Shown here piece by piece: positions 25,016-34,438 of a stretch of DNA of 64,000 nt. The stretch is taken from positions 1,550,001-1,614,000 of the forward strand of contig CAVPZC010000001.1 in the NCBI GenBank assembly GCA_963710175.1. The letters are read 5' to 3'. Each line of letters starts with the position of its first letter. The first letter of the stretch is position 1. A program made the translations under genes and the position numbers. Origin of the DNA: Phormidesmis sp963710175. GTDB taxonomy: Bacteria; Cyanobacteriota; Cyanobacteriia; Phormidesmidales; Phormidesmidaceae. The notes under the pieces were generated by a model, which saw only the letters and a program-made list of their open reading frames with translations, had not been told where the DNA came from and ran no database searches.

Positions 25016-26365
25016 CTACATTTCGCCCAAATACTTAGTGCAAACCTGACGAAAGTCGTCGCCCCGCACTTCAAAGTTAGGGTACTGGTCAAAGCTGGCG
25101 CAGGCAGGCGAGAGCAGCACGGTTTTGATCAGCTGCGTCTTGCTGATATCGGCGCTGCGAGCCACAGCGCGATCCATCGTTTCGACGATTTCGTAGTGCG
25201 GGTAGCCCGCAGCAGCCAGGCGCTGAGCAAAGCACTCGGCAGCGTCACCCACCAGCAGCACGGCGGCAGCTTTAGCTTTGACCTGCCTGATCCAGGCGGC
25301 ATCATCACCGTCTTTAGCTGCGCCACCCGCAATCAGCACCGTCGGCCCCGCGACTGACCGCAGGCCCACTTCGGCAGCGTCGTAATTAGTGGCTTTGCTG
25401 TCATTGATAAAGTCAACGCCGCGCCAGGTGCAGATATGCTCCAGGCGATGAGAGACACCAGGAAAGCGGGAGACGCCTTGCGCGATCGCCCCTACCTCTA
25501 TGCCCGCCAGCCGCGCCGCCGCCACCGCCATCAGCAGGTTTTGCAGATTGTGCTCACCCACCATCCGCAGCGCCCTGGTTTCTACAACCGGTTCGCCCTT
25601 GTAGATCACCCAGCCGTCTTCGATGTAGGTGCTGGGGGTGAGGGGGGCGATCGCCGCTTTGCCTTTAACGCTAGTCCAGTGGCTGTCAGGCGCATAGTCT
25701 GCGGCTCTGCTCAGCAGCGTTGGGTCGTCGCCGTTGATCACGGCGGTTTGCGACTTCTCTAATAAAGACGCCTTAATCCGGTAGTAATTCTCCACCGTTT
25801 TATGTCGGTTGAGATGGTCGGGTGTAAACGTCGTCCACAGGCCGATGGTCGGGGCTAGCGTCGGCGCAGCTTCAATTTGGTAGCTGCTGAGTTCGGCAAT
25901 CACCCAGTCGGGCGGCGCAGTCAGGGCCAGCTCACAGGCCGCGTAGCCAATATTGCCACAGGCAGGCGCTTGCAGGCCGGCGGCTTTAAAGATGGCCGCT
26001 ACCAAAGCCGTCGTCGTTGTTTTGCCATTCGTGCCAGTGATGCCCACCCAGGGCCGGTCAGACAGGCTGCGCCAGGCCAGCTCCATTTCACCGATTGTCT
26101 CAATGCCCTGCGCCCGAGCCTTAACCAGCGCCAGCGCATCCCATGGCACACCCGGACTGACCACCAGCAGATCTAGCTCGGGGTCCGGGTTAAAAGCGCG
26201 GTTGAGCTTGACAGTAATGCCTTCATCGCGCAGCGCCTGCCCCTCCACCTGATGCCGGGGCGCGGTGCCCTGGTCGCTCAAAGTTACCTGCCATCCCTGG
26301 CGAGCAAGGACTCGCGCCGCAGCAATTCCAGATCGGCCAAGACCGATGACATGAGCTGTTTTCAT
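25016..26365 (-). CDS. murD: UDP-N-acetylmuramoylalanine--D-glutamate ligase
   Basis: This 449-residue Mur ligase adds D-Glu to UDP-MurNAc-L-Ala in cytosolic peptidoglycan synthesis. The N-terminal Rossmann part starts VIGLGRSGIAAARVL. The ATP P-loop is VGITGTNGKTTTTALVA, the central motif is AELSSYQIE followed by 'TFTPDHLNRH', and the C-terminal part has 'GVDFINDSKATNYDAAEVGL'. All Mur signature residues are visible and the length is normal. A murQ gene 3 kb away concerns peptidoglycan recycling, but the two are not in one operon. Confidence 0.97.
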   Translation of the reverse strand: MKTAHVIGLGRSGIAAARVLARQGWQVTLSDQGTAPRHQVEGQALRDEGITVKLNRAFNPDPELDLLVVSPGVPWDALALVKARAQGIETIGEMELAWRSLSDRPWVGITGTNGKTTTTALVAAIFKAAGLQAPACGNIGYAACELALTAPPDWVIAELSSYQIEAAPTLAPTIGLWTTFTPDHLNRHKTVENYYRIKASLLEKSQTAVINGDDPTLLSRAADYAPDSHWTSVKGKAAIAPLTPSTYIEDGWVIYKGEPVVETRALRMVGEHNLQNLLMAVAAARLAGIEVGAIAQGVSRFPGVSHRLEHICTWRGVDFINDSKATNYDAAEVGLRSVAGPTVLIAGGAAKDGDDAAWIRQVKAKAAAVLLVGDAAECFAQRLAAAGYPHYEIVETMDRAVARSADISKTQLIKTVLLSPACASFDQYPNFEVRGDDFRQVCTKYLGEM

Positions 26366-26536
26366 GAGTGGGTTAATTTAACGGGGTGGGCCTGAGCAGT
26401 CTCTACAGTCGCTTTCTACAGTTACTTTCTACAATCGCACAGAGAATTCGATAGGTCAGTATACGGGAAAGTGCGCGAACGTGCGATTGAATTGAGCAAG
26501 AGTTTAGAGGTCGGCAAACTCATTTAGTACCGCTTA

Positions 26537-26583
26537 CCCCTCCCTTACGGTTCCCCTTACTAAGGGGAACCGTAAGGGAGGGG
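26537..26583. repeat. Perfect 23-bp inverted repeat with 1-nt loop
   Basis: Arms 26537-26559 and 26561-26583 are exact reverse complements. Such a near-cruciform palindrome in the 315-bp murD-glyS gap is long for a terminator and has no U-tract. Its centre (CCTTACTAAGGGGAACCGTAA) matches the repeats at 23701 and 26628, so it is probably a member of a dispersed palindromic family. Confidence 0.85.
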
Positions 26584-26627
26584 TCTCCGATAAGCACGCC
26601 ACCCACCGAGACCCCTCCGTTGGTACC

Positions 26628-26662
26628 CCTTGCCAAGGGGCACCGTAATGCAAGGCTATTTA
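26628..26662. repeat. Dispersed repeat, copy 2 (CCTTGCCAAGGGGCACC…)
   Basis: It aligns gaplessly to 23701-23735 with six mismatches in 35 bp. The first part forms a small hairpin with the preceding bases (26622-26631 with 26635-26644, one mismatch), 19 bp before the stop end of glyS. Confidence 0.65.
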
Positions 26663-26680
26663 TCTCAGCCTACCTCTGCC

Positions 26681-28831
26681 CTAGCTCTTCACAATCGCCC
26701 CAAAGTCAGCCAGCACCAGCGCATGGTTGCGCAGCAGACTCAGCAGATTCAACCGGTTCTGGCGAATGCCGGCCTCTTCTGCCATGACTAAAACGCTGGT
26801 CGGCCCGTCGAAGAAATTGGCTACGGCGGGGGCGGCTTGCTCCAGGCCAGCCAGCAGTTTGCCGTAGTCTCGTTCGGCTTGGGCAGCTTCGGTTTGGGGC
26901 ACGAGCTGCTGCAAAGCATCGTAGAAGGCTTGCTCTGAGGGCTGCTCGAAGAGATCGGGGTCAACCTGGCCAGCCGGATCGAGCGCTTCGGTGGTTAAGC
27001 TGCCCTTAGTCGCTAGCTTGGAGGCGCGGTTGACGGTTTCGTAGACGCGGCTCAGGCGACCATCGGCGCGAATGGTTTGGAGGAAGGTGGCGCGGTCGCG
27101 CACATCCAGCAAATCGGTCAGCGCCCGCATCTGGTAGTCTGCCGCCTCGCCAAAGACTGCATTCACCAAATCGTAGTCAATCGCCTGATCTTGCAGCAGG
27201 GTGCGCACGCGCTGAGCGAAAAAGTCGGTGAGCTGCGCGGTGAGTTCAGCGGCGTTGACCCCAGGGCGATCAGCGGCAAACTCTTGGACGATCTGAGCAA
27301 TCACCGTCTGCAAATTCAGCGGTAGCCCAGCCTCCCAAATAATATTGACAATCGCGTTAGCCGCTCGCCTCAGCGCAAACGGATCGGCAGAGCCCTTAGG
27401 CAATTTGCCAATGCTAAAAATGCCCACCAGCGTATCGAGCCGGTCTGCAATGCCGACCACTTGACCGATCAGCGACTGCGGCAGGCTGTCACCAGCTCCT
27501 TTGGGCAAATAGTGCTCGTAAATGGCATCAGCGACGGCCTCAGGTTCACCGCTGCTGAGGGCATACTTTTGGCCGATGTAGCCCTGAAGCTCGGGAAACT
27601 CGCCCACCATTTGCGTCACCAGATCGGCCTTGCACAGTTGGGCAGCGCGGGCCACCTGCTCAGTTTGCTCAGCGTTCAGCTCCAGCTGATGGCACAGCAG
27701 AGCGGCGACCTGGCCAATTCGATGAACTTTGTCGAGCACCGACCCGAGCTGAGCTTCAAAGGTGACGCGCGCTAGCTGAGGCAGATAGTCGGCTAGGGGC
27801 TGCTTGCGGTCGGCATCAAAGAAAAATTTGCCGTCAGACAGGCGGGCCCGAATGACGCGCTCATTGCCTCGGGCGATCGCCTCACGCTTGGCCGGGTCGC
27901 CGTTAGAGACGGTAATAAAATAGGGCAGCAGCTGATCTGAGTCGGCATTGGGCCGCACCGGGAAATAGCGCTGATGGCTCTCCATTTCAGTAATGGTCAC
28001 CTGCGGCGGCAGCGCTAAAAATTCTTCGTCAAACTTACCGACAATGGCAGTCGGCCATTCGACTAGATCGACCACTTCGCTCAGCAAGTCTGGATCTATC
28101 GTGGCATGGCCACCCACAGACTGAGCGACGGCACCCACCTGCTGCAAAATGGTCTCGCGCCGCGCCGCCGGATCGACGGTGACATAGCCCGCTTTCAGGG
28201 CACTCACATAGTCCTCCGCCTGGCTGATTTCAATCGGTTCAGGGTGGAGAACGCGGTGCCCTTCGGAAGTGCGATCGCTCTGACAAACGTCAGACCCATT
28301 TTCAATCGTCAGCGGCAGTAGCTGGTCATCTAGCAGCGTCACCAGCCAGCGAATTGGCCGGGGAAACCTCAGCTCGCCATCACCCCAGCGCATGAAGCGG
28401 TTGCCCTCCAGTCCAAAAATCCAGCCCGGCACCAGTTCCTGTAACAACTCGGCAGTCGCTCGCCCCGGAATCTTTTGCTGAACAAAAACAAACTCTCCTT
28501 TCTCGGTGTCGCGGATTTCTAAGTCTTCTACACTCACCCCTCGGGAGGCTGCAAAACCCTCGGCAGCTTTAGTGGGTTTGCCTGCTTTAAAGGCAGCTTT
28601 GGCGGGCGGACCTTTGACCTCTTCTTCGCGGTCGGGCTGGCGACTTCTCAACCCGCTGATCACCACGGCCAGTCTTCGCGGCGTCCCATAAAGCGCCAGT
28701 CCACTCTGCGCAAGGTGCAGATAGTGTTCTTCCAGATCCGCCGGAATCTTTACTTTCCACTGGGCGATCGCCTCGCTGACGAAGCTTGCCGGGAGTTCTT
28801 CAGTACCGACTTCGAGTAAGAACGTTGCCAT
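26681..28831 (-). CDS. glyS: Glycine--tRNA ligase beta subunit
   Basis: This 716-residue subunit belongs to the bacterial heterotetrameric glycyl-tRNA synthetase. It begins MATFLLEVGTEELPASFV and continues with 'LYGTPRRLAVVI' and 'GNRFMRWGDGELRFPRPIRW'. The HD-like core 'VVGIADRLDTLVGIF' with 'ADPFALRRAANAIV' follows, and the DALR anticodon-binding tail is 'ALQQLVPQ … FFDGPTSVLVMAE'. The family start fixes ATG 28831 although no Shine-Dalgarno is visible; an in-frame start at 28861 would add ten residues. The alpha subunit glyQ is not in the window, which is usual for cyanobacteria where the two genes are unlinked. Confidence 0.97.
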   Translation of the reverse strand: MATFLLEVGTEELPASFVSEAIAQWKVKIPADLEEHYLHLAQSGLALYGTPRRLAVVISGLRSRQPDREEEVKGPPAKAAFKAGKPTKAAEGFAASRGVSVEDLEIRDTEKGEFVFVQQKIPGRATAELLQELVPGWIFGLEGNRFMRWGDGELRFPRPIRWLVTLLDDQLLPLTIENGSDVCQSDRTSEGHRVLHPEPIEISQAEDYVSALKAGYVTVDPAARRETILQQVGAVAQSVGGHATIDPDLLSEVVDLVEWPTAIVGKFDEEFLALPPQVTITEMESHQRYFPVRPNADSDQLLPYFITVSNGDPAKREAIARGNERVIRARLSDGKFFFDADRKQPLADYLPQLARVTFEAQLGSVLDKVHRIGQVAALLCHQLELNAEQTEQVARAAQLCKADLVTQMVGEFPELQGYIGQKYALSSGEPEAVADAIYEHYLPKGAGDSLPQSLIGQVVGIADRLDTLVGIFSIGKLPKGSADPFALRRAANAIVNIIWEAGLPLNLQTVIAQIVQEFAADRPGVNAAELTAQLTDFFAQRVRTLLQDQAIDYDLVNAVFGEAADYQMRALTDLLDVRDRATFLQTIRADGRLSRVYETVNRASKLATKGSLTTEALDPAGQVDPDLFEQPSEQAFYDALQQLVPQTEAAQAERDYGKLLAGLEQAAPAVANFFDGPTSVLVMAEEAGIRQNRLNLLSLLRNHALVLADFGAIVKS

Positions 28832-28964
28832 AGGAGTGTAAGGAAGAGAAGCAAAGCCCATTATTACAGAAGGGCGGCCAGCTGGGGTACCCGTTTGCGG
28901 GCAGCGCAGTATCCTTTAAGATCAAGATCATGCTCACCTGTCACTCTACAATCTGCCACTCACC

Positions 28965-29363
28965 ATGCCTGTCTACGTCGTTTTATTCAATGCCCGCACT
29001 GAAAATGAGGGAATTCACTCTCTCCAAATGGAGGATCGCAACCTGGTGCTGATGTTTGAAGTAGAAGACGACGCCGTTCGCTTTGGCGGTTTGCTGGAGG
29101 CGCAAGATTTTCCGACTGCGACGGTGGAGGCCTTTGAAGTAGAAGAAATTGAAGAATTTTGCGAGGGCGCTGGCTATGAGGCAGTAAGCGTACCCGAAGG
29201 CACTCTGCTGATGCCGCCTGAGAAAATGGTGGAGGAAACCACTTGGAACCCGGAAGCTGCCCCTAAAGAAACGTCTCCCGAAGAAACCGCTCAGGGCAGT
29301 CTCTACGATGCCTCCTCAGATGAAATGGATCGAATTCGTCAGCAGTTAGAAAAGCTGCTCTAA
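28965..29363 (+). CDS. DUF3110 domain-containing protein
   Basis: This 132-residue acidic protein starts VYVVLFNARTENEGIHSL and continues 'LMFEVEDDAVRFGGLLEAQDFP'. This is the cyanobacterial/plant DUF3110 domain (about residues 1-85), for which I know no established function. The remaining 45 residues are a Glu/Pro-rich linker and a short helix (MDRIRQQLEKLL). No membrane segment or signal is present. murQ follows 14 bp downstream, so the two are probably co-transcribed. Confidence 0.88.
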   Translation: MPVYVVLFNARTENEGIHSLQMEDRNLVLMFEVEDDAVRFGGLLEAQDFPTATVEAFEVEEIEEFCEGAGYEAVSVPEGTLLMPPEKMVEETTWNPEAAPKETSPEETAQGSLYDASSDEMDRIRQQLEKLL

Positions 29364-29377
29364 CCCTCGTACTCCTT

Positions 29378-30313
29378 ATGACTGATATCAACCGCGGCCA
29401 CCTGCTCACAGAGCAAAACAACCCCCACAGCCAAAACCTGGACCAGCTGTCTACGCTAGAGCTAGTAGATGTTTTTAACCGAGAGGATCAGCGGACGGTA
29501 GAGGCGATCGCTCACGCCAGAACAGCTCTAGCACAGGCAATCAACCTCACAGCCGCTTCTTTGCGAGACGGAGGCCGACTGTTTTATGTGGGCGCAGGCA
29601 CCAGTGGGCGACTAGGCGTACTCGATGCGGCTGAGTGTCCGCCTACCTTTTGCACGCCGCCTGAGCTGGTGCAGGGCATTATTGCAGGCGGAGCCGCGTC
29701 GCTGTTGCGCAGTTCAGAGGCTTTAGAGGATGAGGACGAGGCCGGGGGCGAGGCGATTATTGACCATAAGGTCACCCGGCGTGATGTGGTGGTCGGTATC
29801 ACCGCAGGCGGTACGACGCCCTACGTCCACGGTGCGCTGCGAGCGGCAAAGCAGTGCGGGGCAGCGACGGTTTTTATCGCCTGTGTCCCAATGGAGCAGG
29901 TGCCGGTAGAGGCGGACGTCGATATTCGATTAATTGTCGGGCCAGAGGTGCTGGCAGGTTCTACTCGGTTAAAGGCAGGAACGGTGACCAAGCTGGCGCT
30001 GAATATTCTCTCAACGGGGGTGATGGTGAAGCTGGGCAAGGTGTATGGCAATCGGATGGTCGATGTGGCAGTGACGAATACGAAGCTGCGCGATCGCGCC
30101 ATCCGCATTTTGTGTGAGCTGACTGAGCTAGACCGGACTGCCGCTGGTGAACTACTAGACCAGAGCCACCTACAGGTAAAGGTGGCTTTGGTGATGCACC
30201 TGACTAGCGTAAATCGGCAGACCGCAGCAGCTGCTTTAAAGGAGCATAACGGAGACCTGCGCTCGGCCCTGGAGAGCGCCCCAAGCGCATCTGAATCCTC
30301 TACTCAAGCCTGA
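29378..30313 (+). CDS. murQ: N-acetylmuramic acid 6-phosphate etherase
   Basis: This 311-residue SIS-fold lyase cleaves the lactyl ether of MurNAc-6-P to GlcNAc-6-P and lactate in cell-wall recycling. Family blocks seen are 'RLFYVGAGTSGRLGVLDAAECPPTF' in two adjoining parts, GIIAGGAASLL, 'EDDEAGGEAI'-like EDEDEAGGEA, 'GITAGGTTPYVHGAL' and 'GSTRLKAGTVTKLALN'. The last 50 residues match the MurQ C-terminal helical cap. Its stop overlaps by 10 bp the stop end of the convergent DUF4383 gene. Confidence 0.96.
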   Translation: MTDINRGHLLTEQNNPHSQNLDQLSTLELVDVFNREDQRTVEAIAHARTALAQAINLTAASLRDGGRLFYVGAGTSGRLGVLDAAECPPTFCTPPELVQGIIAGGAASLLRSSEALEDEDEAGGEAIIDHKVTRRDVVVGITAGGTTPYVHGALRAAKQCGAATVFIACVPMEQVPVEADVDIRLIVGPEVLAGSTRLKAGTVTKLALNILSTGVMVKLGKVYGNRMVDVAVTNTKLRDRAIRILCELTELDRTAAGELLDQSHLQVKVALVMHLTSVNRQTAAAALKEHNGDLRSALESAPSASESSTQA

Positions 30314-30792
30314 GGGTCAGTGATATCGATATTGCCCTTGTGCCACAAAAAGGCATAGTAGGCAGCGACCAAACCTGTCACCCCATTAAACCAAACGTTG
30401 TTGCCAAAGATAGGCATAATCCCAGAGAGCGTATTGGCAACCGGAATCAGCCCTAGTACCGCTAGCGACAGGTAGCTAATGGCAAAGAAACGGTTGTAGT
30501 TAAACGCGCCGCGATCGCCCGTCGCCGAGTATAGACCCGTAACACCCACTGCCAAATGAACAATGTTGTGCAGCAAATTAGTTGGGAAAAGGCCAAACAA
30601 ATAGCCAAACCCTCTCAAATAGGCAGCCGCATAGTTTGCCCCTGGCCCGGCGGGAATTTGGTCGGCGGTAATTGGCGCAGTGCCCGCTATCGCAGCTGAC
30701 GGCAGACTCACCAAACCCGGAATAAACCCAGCAATTCCAATCACCGTAAAGATTAGTCCCAGTGCTAACGCACATTTTCGTTCGCCAGACAT
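30304..30792 (-). CDS. DUF4383 membrane protein
   Basis: This 162-residue protein has four membrane helices (about residues 7-30, 60-85, 100-120 and 128-150). The central helix carries 'TNLLHNIVHLAVGVTGLYSA', characteristic of DUF4383 proteins. The function is unknown; the His-rich helix is conserved in the family. The end overlaps the convergent murQ gene by 10 bp. The start is at ATG 30792 with AGGAGA 5-10 bp upstream. Confidence 0.85.
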   Translation of the reverse strand: MSGERKCALALGLIFTVIGIAGFIPGLVSLPSAAIAGTAPITADQIPAGPGANYAAAYLRGFGYLFGLFPTNLLHNIVHLAVGVTGLYSATGDRGAFNYNRFFAISYLSLAVLGLIPVANTLSGIMPIFGNNVWFNGVTGLVAAYYAFLWHKGNIDITDPQA

Positions 30793-30947
30793 TTCAATTC
30801 TCCTAACAAGTTCAACCCTCTTATTGTGAGAAGCCCGCTTGCCGATTTCCTCTCTCTAAATTCAGAAGTAAGCCCACCCCGACTCACCCCATAGACTGAC
30901 CCACAGCTCTACCAGCCAACGCTATGCATCTACCTATTCAGGAAAGG

Positions 30948-31637
30948 TCACTCTTTAATGCGGCAAATTCTGAGCATTTCATTACCTCCCGGCTGAAGCT
31001 CATAGTCCACCTTTTGTACTTGGCATTGATAGCCCGCTCCACCAAAATGTTCTATTACTGGCGCGAGGTGAGGCGACTTTATCTGACTCAGCGTTAAGAG
31101 CGGAAAAATTTTCACTTCTTGGGCCACCCGCAGCATTTCGTCAATGGCGGCGATGTGAAAGTTGGTGTCTAGCTGCTCAGCGTATAAAAAGAGAAAGTGT
31201 GAGCTGAGTGCGAGATCGTAGCTGGCTGCCCTGTAGCCCAGGTGGGGCAGTTCGCCAGAGGTATAGCGACCGGCTGCTCTACCTGCTGCGTAATCGGCAT
31301 AAAAGCGTTCTGCAACCTCGACTCGATGGGCTTTGAGGGCGGTAGGAGAATCGTGATAGCTCCATACCCAGCTGTTTGGGGTGTTTTCGATTTGGGTAAT
31401 GATGTCGTCGAGTACAGCGTAGAAGCGACTGCGAATCTCCTCACCGCTGAACGCATACAGCGGATCGACAGACTGAATTTGATAGCCTTGCTGAGTGCCC
31501 TCAGCGTTGAAGCTAGCCGGTCCGTCGGCAACGCTGAGGATTGTTTTTTGCAGGTCGCGATCGCTCAGCGAAAACATCTTCACGTATTCATCAAAAGAGC
31601 GGCCAAAAGGCACAACCCGATCAAGCTGCATTGCCAT
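30948..31637 (-). CDS. SAM methyltransferase-like protein (degenerate)
   Basis: This 229-residue cytosolic protein has a Rossmann-like layout. It contains 'VVPFGRSFDEYVKMFSLSDR', a middle part with 'YDLALSSHFLFLYAEQLDTNFH' and a C-terminal 'KIFPLLTLSQIKSPHLAPVIEHF'. The 'DLALSSHFLFLY' and 'LRVAQEVKIFPLL' elements correspond to motifs IV and V of class I methyltransferases, but the glycine-rich SAM loop is weak. It resembles a group annotated as SAM-dependent methyltransferase in cyanobacteria. It starts 38 bp after topA on the same strand; any link to topA is only positional. Confidence 0.65.
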   Translation of the reverse strand: MAMQLDRVVPFGRSFDEYVKMFSLSDRDLQKTILSVADGPASFNAEGTQQGYQIQSVDPLYAFSGEEIRSRFYAVLDDIITQIENTPNSWVWSYHDSPTALKAHRVEVAERFYADYAAGRAAGRYTSGELPHLGYRAASYDLALSSHFLFLYAEQLDTNFHIAAIDEMLRVAQEVKIFPLLTLSQIKSPHLAPVIEHFGGAGYQCQVQKVDYELQPGGNEMLRICRIKE

Positions 31638-31675
31638 CGGCAGACCTGCATAGCGTTAGTTCGGAAACAAGCAGA

Positions 31676-34438
31676 CTACGATTCTTCAGCGGCAACCTTT
31701 TTAGTAGCTGACTTTTGGGTTGTTTTTTTGGCGGCGGCAGTGCGAGTGGTGTTGGCTCCTGTCGATTTGGCTTTAGTCCCGGTCGACTTAGCTGTTTTTT
31801 TGGCAGTCTTAGTGCCTGTTGTTTTCTTAGCGGTGCTCTTTTTGGTCGTGCTTTTGGCCGTCGTCTTTTTGCGAGTAGTCTTCTTTTTCACCGTGCCGCC
31901 TTTTTCGGTGAGTAGCGCTACTGCTTCTTCTAGGGTGACTTCCTCAGGCTTCTTGCCCTCCGGCACCGATACGTTTACCTTGCCATGCTTAATATACGGT
32001 CCATAGGGACCATCGTAGACATTGATTGGCTCCTCATCGACCGGATGCTGCCCAATCTCATGGATGGCTTTGGCGGCTTTGCGACCTCGTGTGATTTTAG
32101 GCTGAGCTAGCATTTCCAGGGCTCGCTCTAGCGTAATAGTCAGCACATCGTCGTCGCCTTTAATCGACCGGTAGTCGTCTTTGCCGTCTTCTTTACCTTT
32201 GCTGTGCACTACGTAGGGGCCAAACCGACCCAGGCTGGCTTTAACTTTATTGCTGCTCTCGGGGTGCAGGCCCAGCGTGCGCGGCAGTGACAGCAGCCCT
32301 ACGGCCATTTCCTCAGTGACATCCTCGGCTTTGACGCCCTTGGGCAGAGAAGTTCGCTTCGGTTTTTTATTGTCTTCGGTGACATCGCCGAGCTGTACGT
32401 ACGGGCCGTATTTGCCAATAAGCATGTACATTGGTTCGCCTGTCTCGGGGTGCAGGCCAATTTTTTCGGGGCCTTCAGTTTTTTGCTTGAGCAGCACTTC
32501 GACCTGCTCATCGTCCAGGTCGGCGGGGCTGACGCCATCGGGAATCGAGGCTCTGACGGTTTCGTCGTCTTTTTCTAGCTCTACGTAAGCGCCATAGCGA
32601 CCAATTCGCACTTTAGCAATCAGGTCGGCCAGGTCAACGGTACGGGCTTCAGCAGGGTCAATGGTGCTCTGCTGCTGCTCGACCTGATGGGCGAGCCCTT
32701 CATCGCCAGTGTAAAAGCCTTTCAGGTAGGGTAGCCATTCGGCGTGACCGGTGGAGATTTCGTCGAGGGTTCGCTCCATTTTGGCGGTGAAGTGGACATC
32801 GACCAGGTCAGGAAAGTTTTTCTCCAGCAGCTCGGTGACGGCAAAGGCGGTGAAAGTGGGCATCAGGCTGTTGTTGATGAGCTCGGCGTAGCGCCGCTCA
32901 ACGATGGTGCCGATGACGGTCGCGTAGGTGCTGGGGCGACCAATGCCTTCTTTTTCTAAGGTCTTCACCAGGGAGGCTTCGGTGTAGCGAGCGGGAGGCT
33001 GAGTTTCGTGACCGATGGCTTCTAGTCCGGCACAGTCCAGCGAATCGCCTTCCTTCATCGCGGGTAAAACAACTTCCTGGTTTTCGATGGCCGCATCGGG
33101 ATCGTCTGACCCTTCGACGTAGGCCCGGAAAAAGCCAGGGAAGTCAATTCGCTTACCGGTTGCCTTGAAGATGGCGTCGTCGGCTTCTATCTGTACGGTG
33201 ATGTTGGTCTGGCGGGCTTCGGCCATTTGAGTGGCGACGGTGCGCTTCCAAATCAGGTCGTAGAGCCGAAGTTCGCGTTCTCTAAGGGCCGTATTTTGAG
33301 GTGTGCGAAAGACTTCTCCGGAGGGGCGAATGGCTTCGTGGGCCTCTTGTGCGCCTTTGCTCTTAGTGGCGTACTGGCGCGGTTTGGGGCTGAGGTATTC
33401 TTTTCCGTATTTAGTCTCTACGCAGCTGCGGGCAGCAGAAATTGCCTGTTTGGACAAACTCGTCGAGTCGGTTCGCATGTAGGTGATAAAGCCTTTCTCG
33501 TACAGCCCTTGAGCGGTCCGCATGGTGTCGCGAGCCGAGAGCCCTAGCTTGCGGTTGGCCTCTTGCTGCAAGGTAGAGGTGGTAAAAGGCGGGGCGGGTT
33601 TGCGAGTATTGGGCCGCTCTTCTAGGTTGGAAACGCTCCAGGCGCTTTGCTCTAATCGGGATTGCAGCGATCGCGCCTCCGCCTCATTCAGCAGCAGCAC
33701 GTTGCGACCGGCTTTCACCTGACCGGTGGCCTCGTCAAAGTCACTGCCGTTGGCGACCCGAGTGCCCCCGACTGACACTAATTTGGCATCAAAAGGACTC
33801 TTGGACTTGAGTAAAGCCGCTTTCAAGTCCCAGTACGAGCCTCGTCTGAAGGCGCGTCTGGCCCGCTCGCGCTCTACCAAAAGCCTGACCGAAACCGACT
33901 GCACTCGCCCGGCTGAGAGCCCAAAGGCAATTTTTTTCCACAGTAGCGGCGAGACGGTGTAGCCCACCAGTCGGTCTAAAATGCGGCGAGTCTCCTGAGC
34001 GTGTACCAGCTTGTCGTCAATGGTGCGGCAGTTAGAGAGGGCCGCTTGAATGGCTTCTTTGGTAATTTCGTGAAAGACCATCCGCTTGGTCGGCACTTTG
34101 GGCTTGAGCACCTGCAACAAGTGCCAGCTAATGCTCTCTCCTTCGCGGTCTTCGTCTGTAGCTAGCACCAGTTCGTCTGCGTCTTTGAGCGCGTCTTTAA
34201 GGGTTTTGACGACCTTCTTTTTGTCCTGCGGGATCACGTACAGAGGTTCAAAGTCAGCTTCTGTATTGACGCCAATTTGAGCCCATTTTTCGCCTTTGAC
34301 CTTGGCCGGAATCTCTTTGGCCGACTTAGGCAAATCGCGAATGTGGCCCATCGAAGCCTCTACCCGATAGCCCTTGGGCAGGTAGTTGCGAATGGTTTTG
34401 GCTTTAGTAGGAGACTCAACGATGACGAGCGTAGACAT
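31676..34438 (-). CDS. topA: DNA topoisomerase I (type IA)
   Basis: This 920-residue protein relaxes negative supercoils through a 5'-phosphotyrosine. The TOPRIM domain starts TLVIVESPTKAKTIRNYL and contains 'ATDEDREGESISWHL'. The active-site region is GFITYMRTDSTSLS. Instead of zinc fingers the C-terminal third has several repeats of the GKYGPYV/GRFGPYVVH type (topo C-terminal repeats, about residues 600-840). It ends in a very Lys/Thr/Ala-rich tail (about 845-920) of probable DNA-binding character. This tail layout is common in cyanobacteria. Confidence 0.96.
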   Translation of the reverse strand: MSTLVIVESPTKAKTIRNYLPKGYRVEASMGHIRDLPKSAKEIPAKVKGEKWAQIGVNTEADFEPLYVIPQDKKKVVKTLKDALKDADELVLATDEDREGESISWHLLQVLKPKVPTKRMVFHEITKEAIQAALSNCRTIDDKLVHAQETRRILDRLVGYTVSPLLWKKIAFGLSAGRVQSVSVRLLVERERARRAFRRGSYWDLKAALLKSKSPFDAKLVSVGGTRVANGSDFDEATGQVKAGRNVLLLNEAEARSLQSRLEQSAWSVSNLEERPNTRKPAPPFTTSTLQQEANRKLGLSARDTMRTAQGLYEKGFITYMRTDSTSLSKQAISAARSCVETKYGKEYLSPKPRQYATKSKGAQEAHEAIRPSGEVFRTPQNTALRERELRLYDLIWKRTVATQMAEARQTNITVQIEADDAIFKATGKRIDFPGFFRAYVEGSDDPDAAIENQEVVLPAMKEGDSLDCAGLEAIGHETQPPARYTEASLVKTLEKEGIGRPSTYATVIGTIVERRYAELINNSLMPTFTAFAVTELLEKNFPDLVDVHFTAKMERTLDEISTGHAEWLPYLKGFYTGDEGLAHQVEQQQSTIDPAEARTVDLADLIAKVRIGRYGAYVELEKDDETVRASIPDGVSPADLDDEQVEVLLKQKTEGPEKIGLHPETGEPMYMLIGKYGPYVQLGDVTEDNKKPKRTSLPKGVKAEDVTEEMAVGLLSLPRTLGLHPESSNKVKASLGRFGPYVVHSKGKEDGKDDYRSIKGDDDVLTITLERALEMLAQPKITRGRKAAKAIHEIGQHPVDEEPINVYDGPYGPYIKHGKVNVSVPEGKKPEEVTLEEAVALLTEKGGTVKKKTTRKKTTAKSTTKKSTAKKTTGTKTAKKTAKSTGTKAKSTGANTTRTAAAKKTTQKSATKKVAAEES

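Noticed and set aside
31242..32006. 254-codon open frame on the plus strand opposite topA and its neighbour
   Set aside because: The Val/Ala/Phe-rich C-terminal part is the complement of the Lys/Thr-rich topA tail. It spans two real genes on the other strand.
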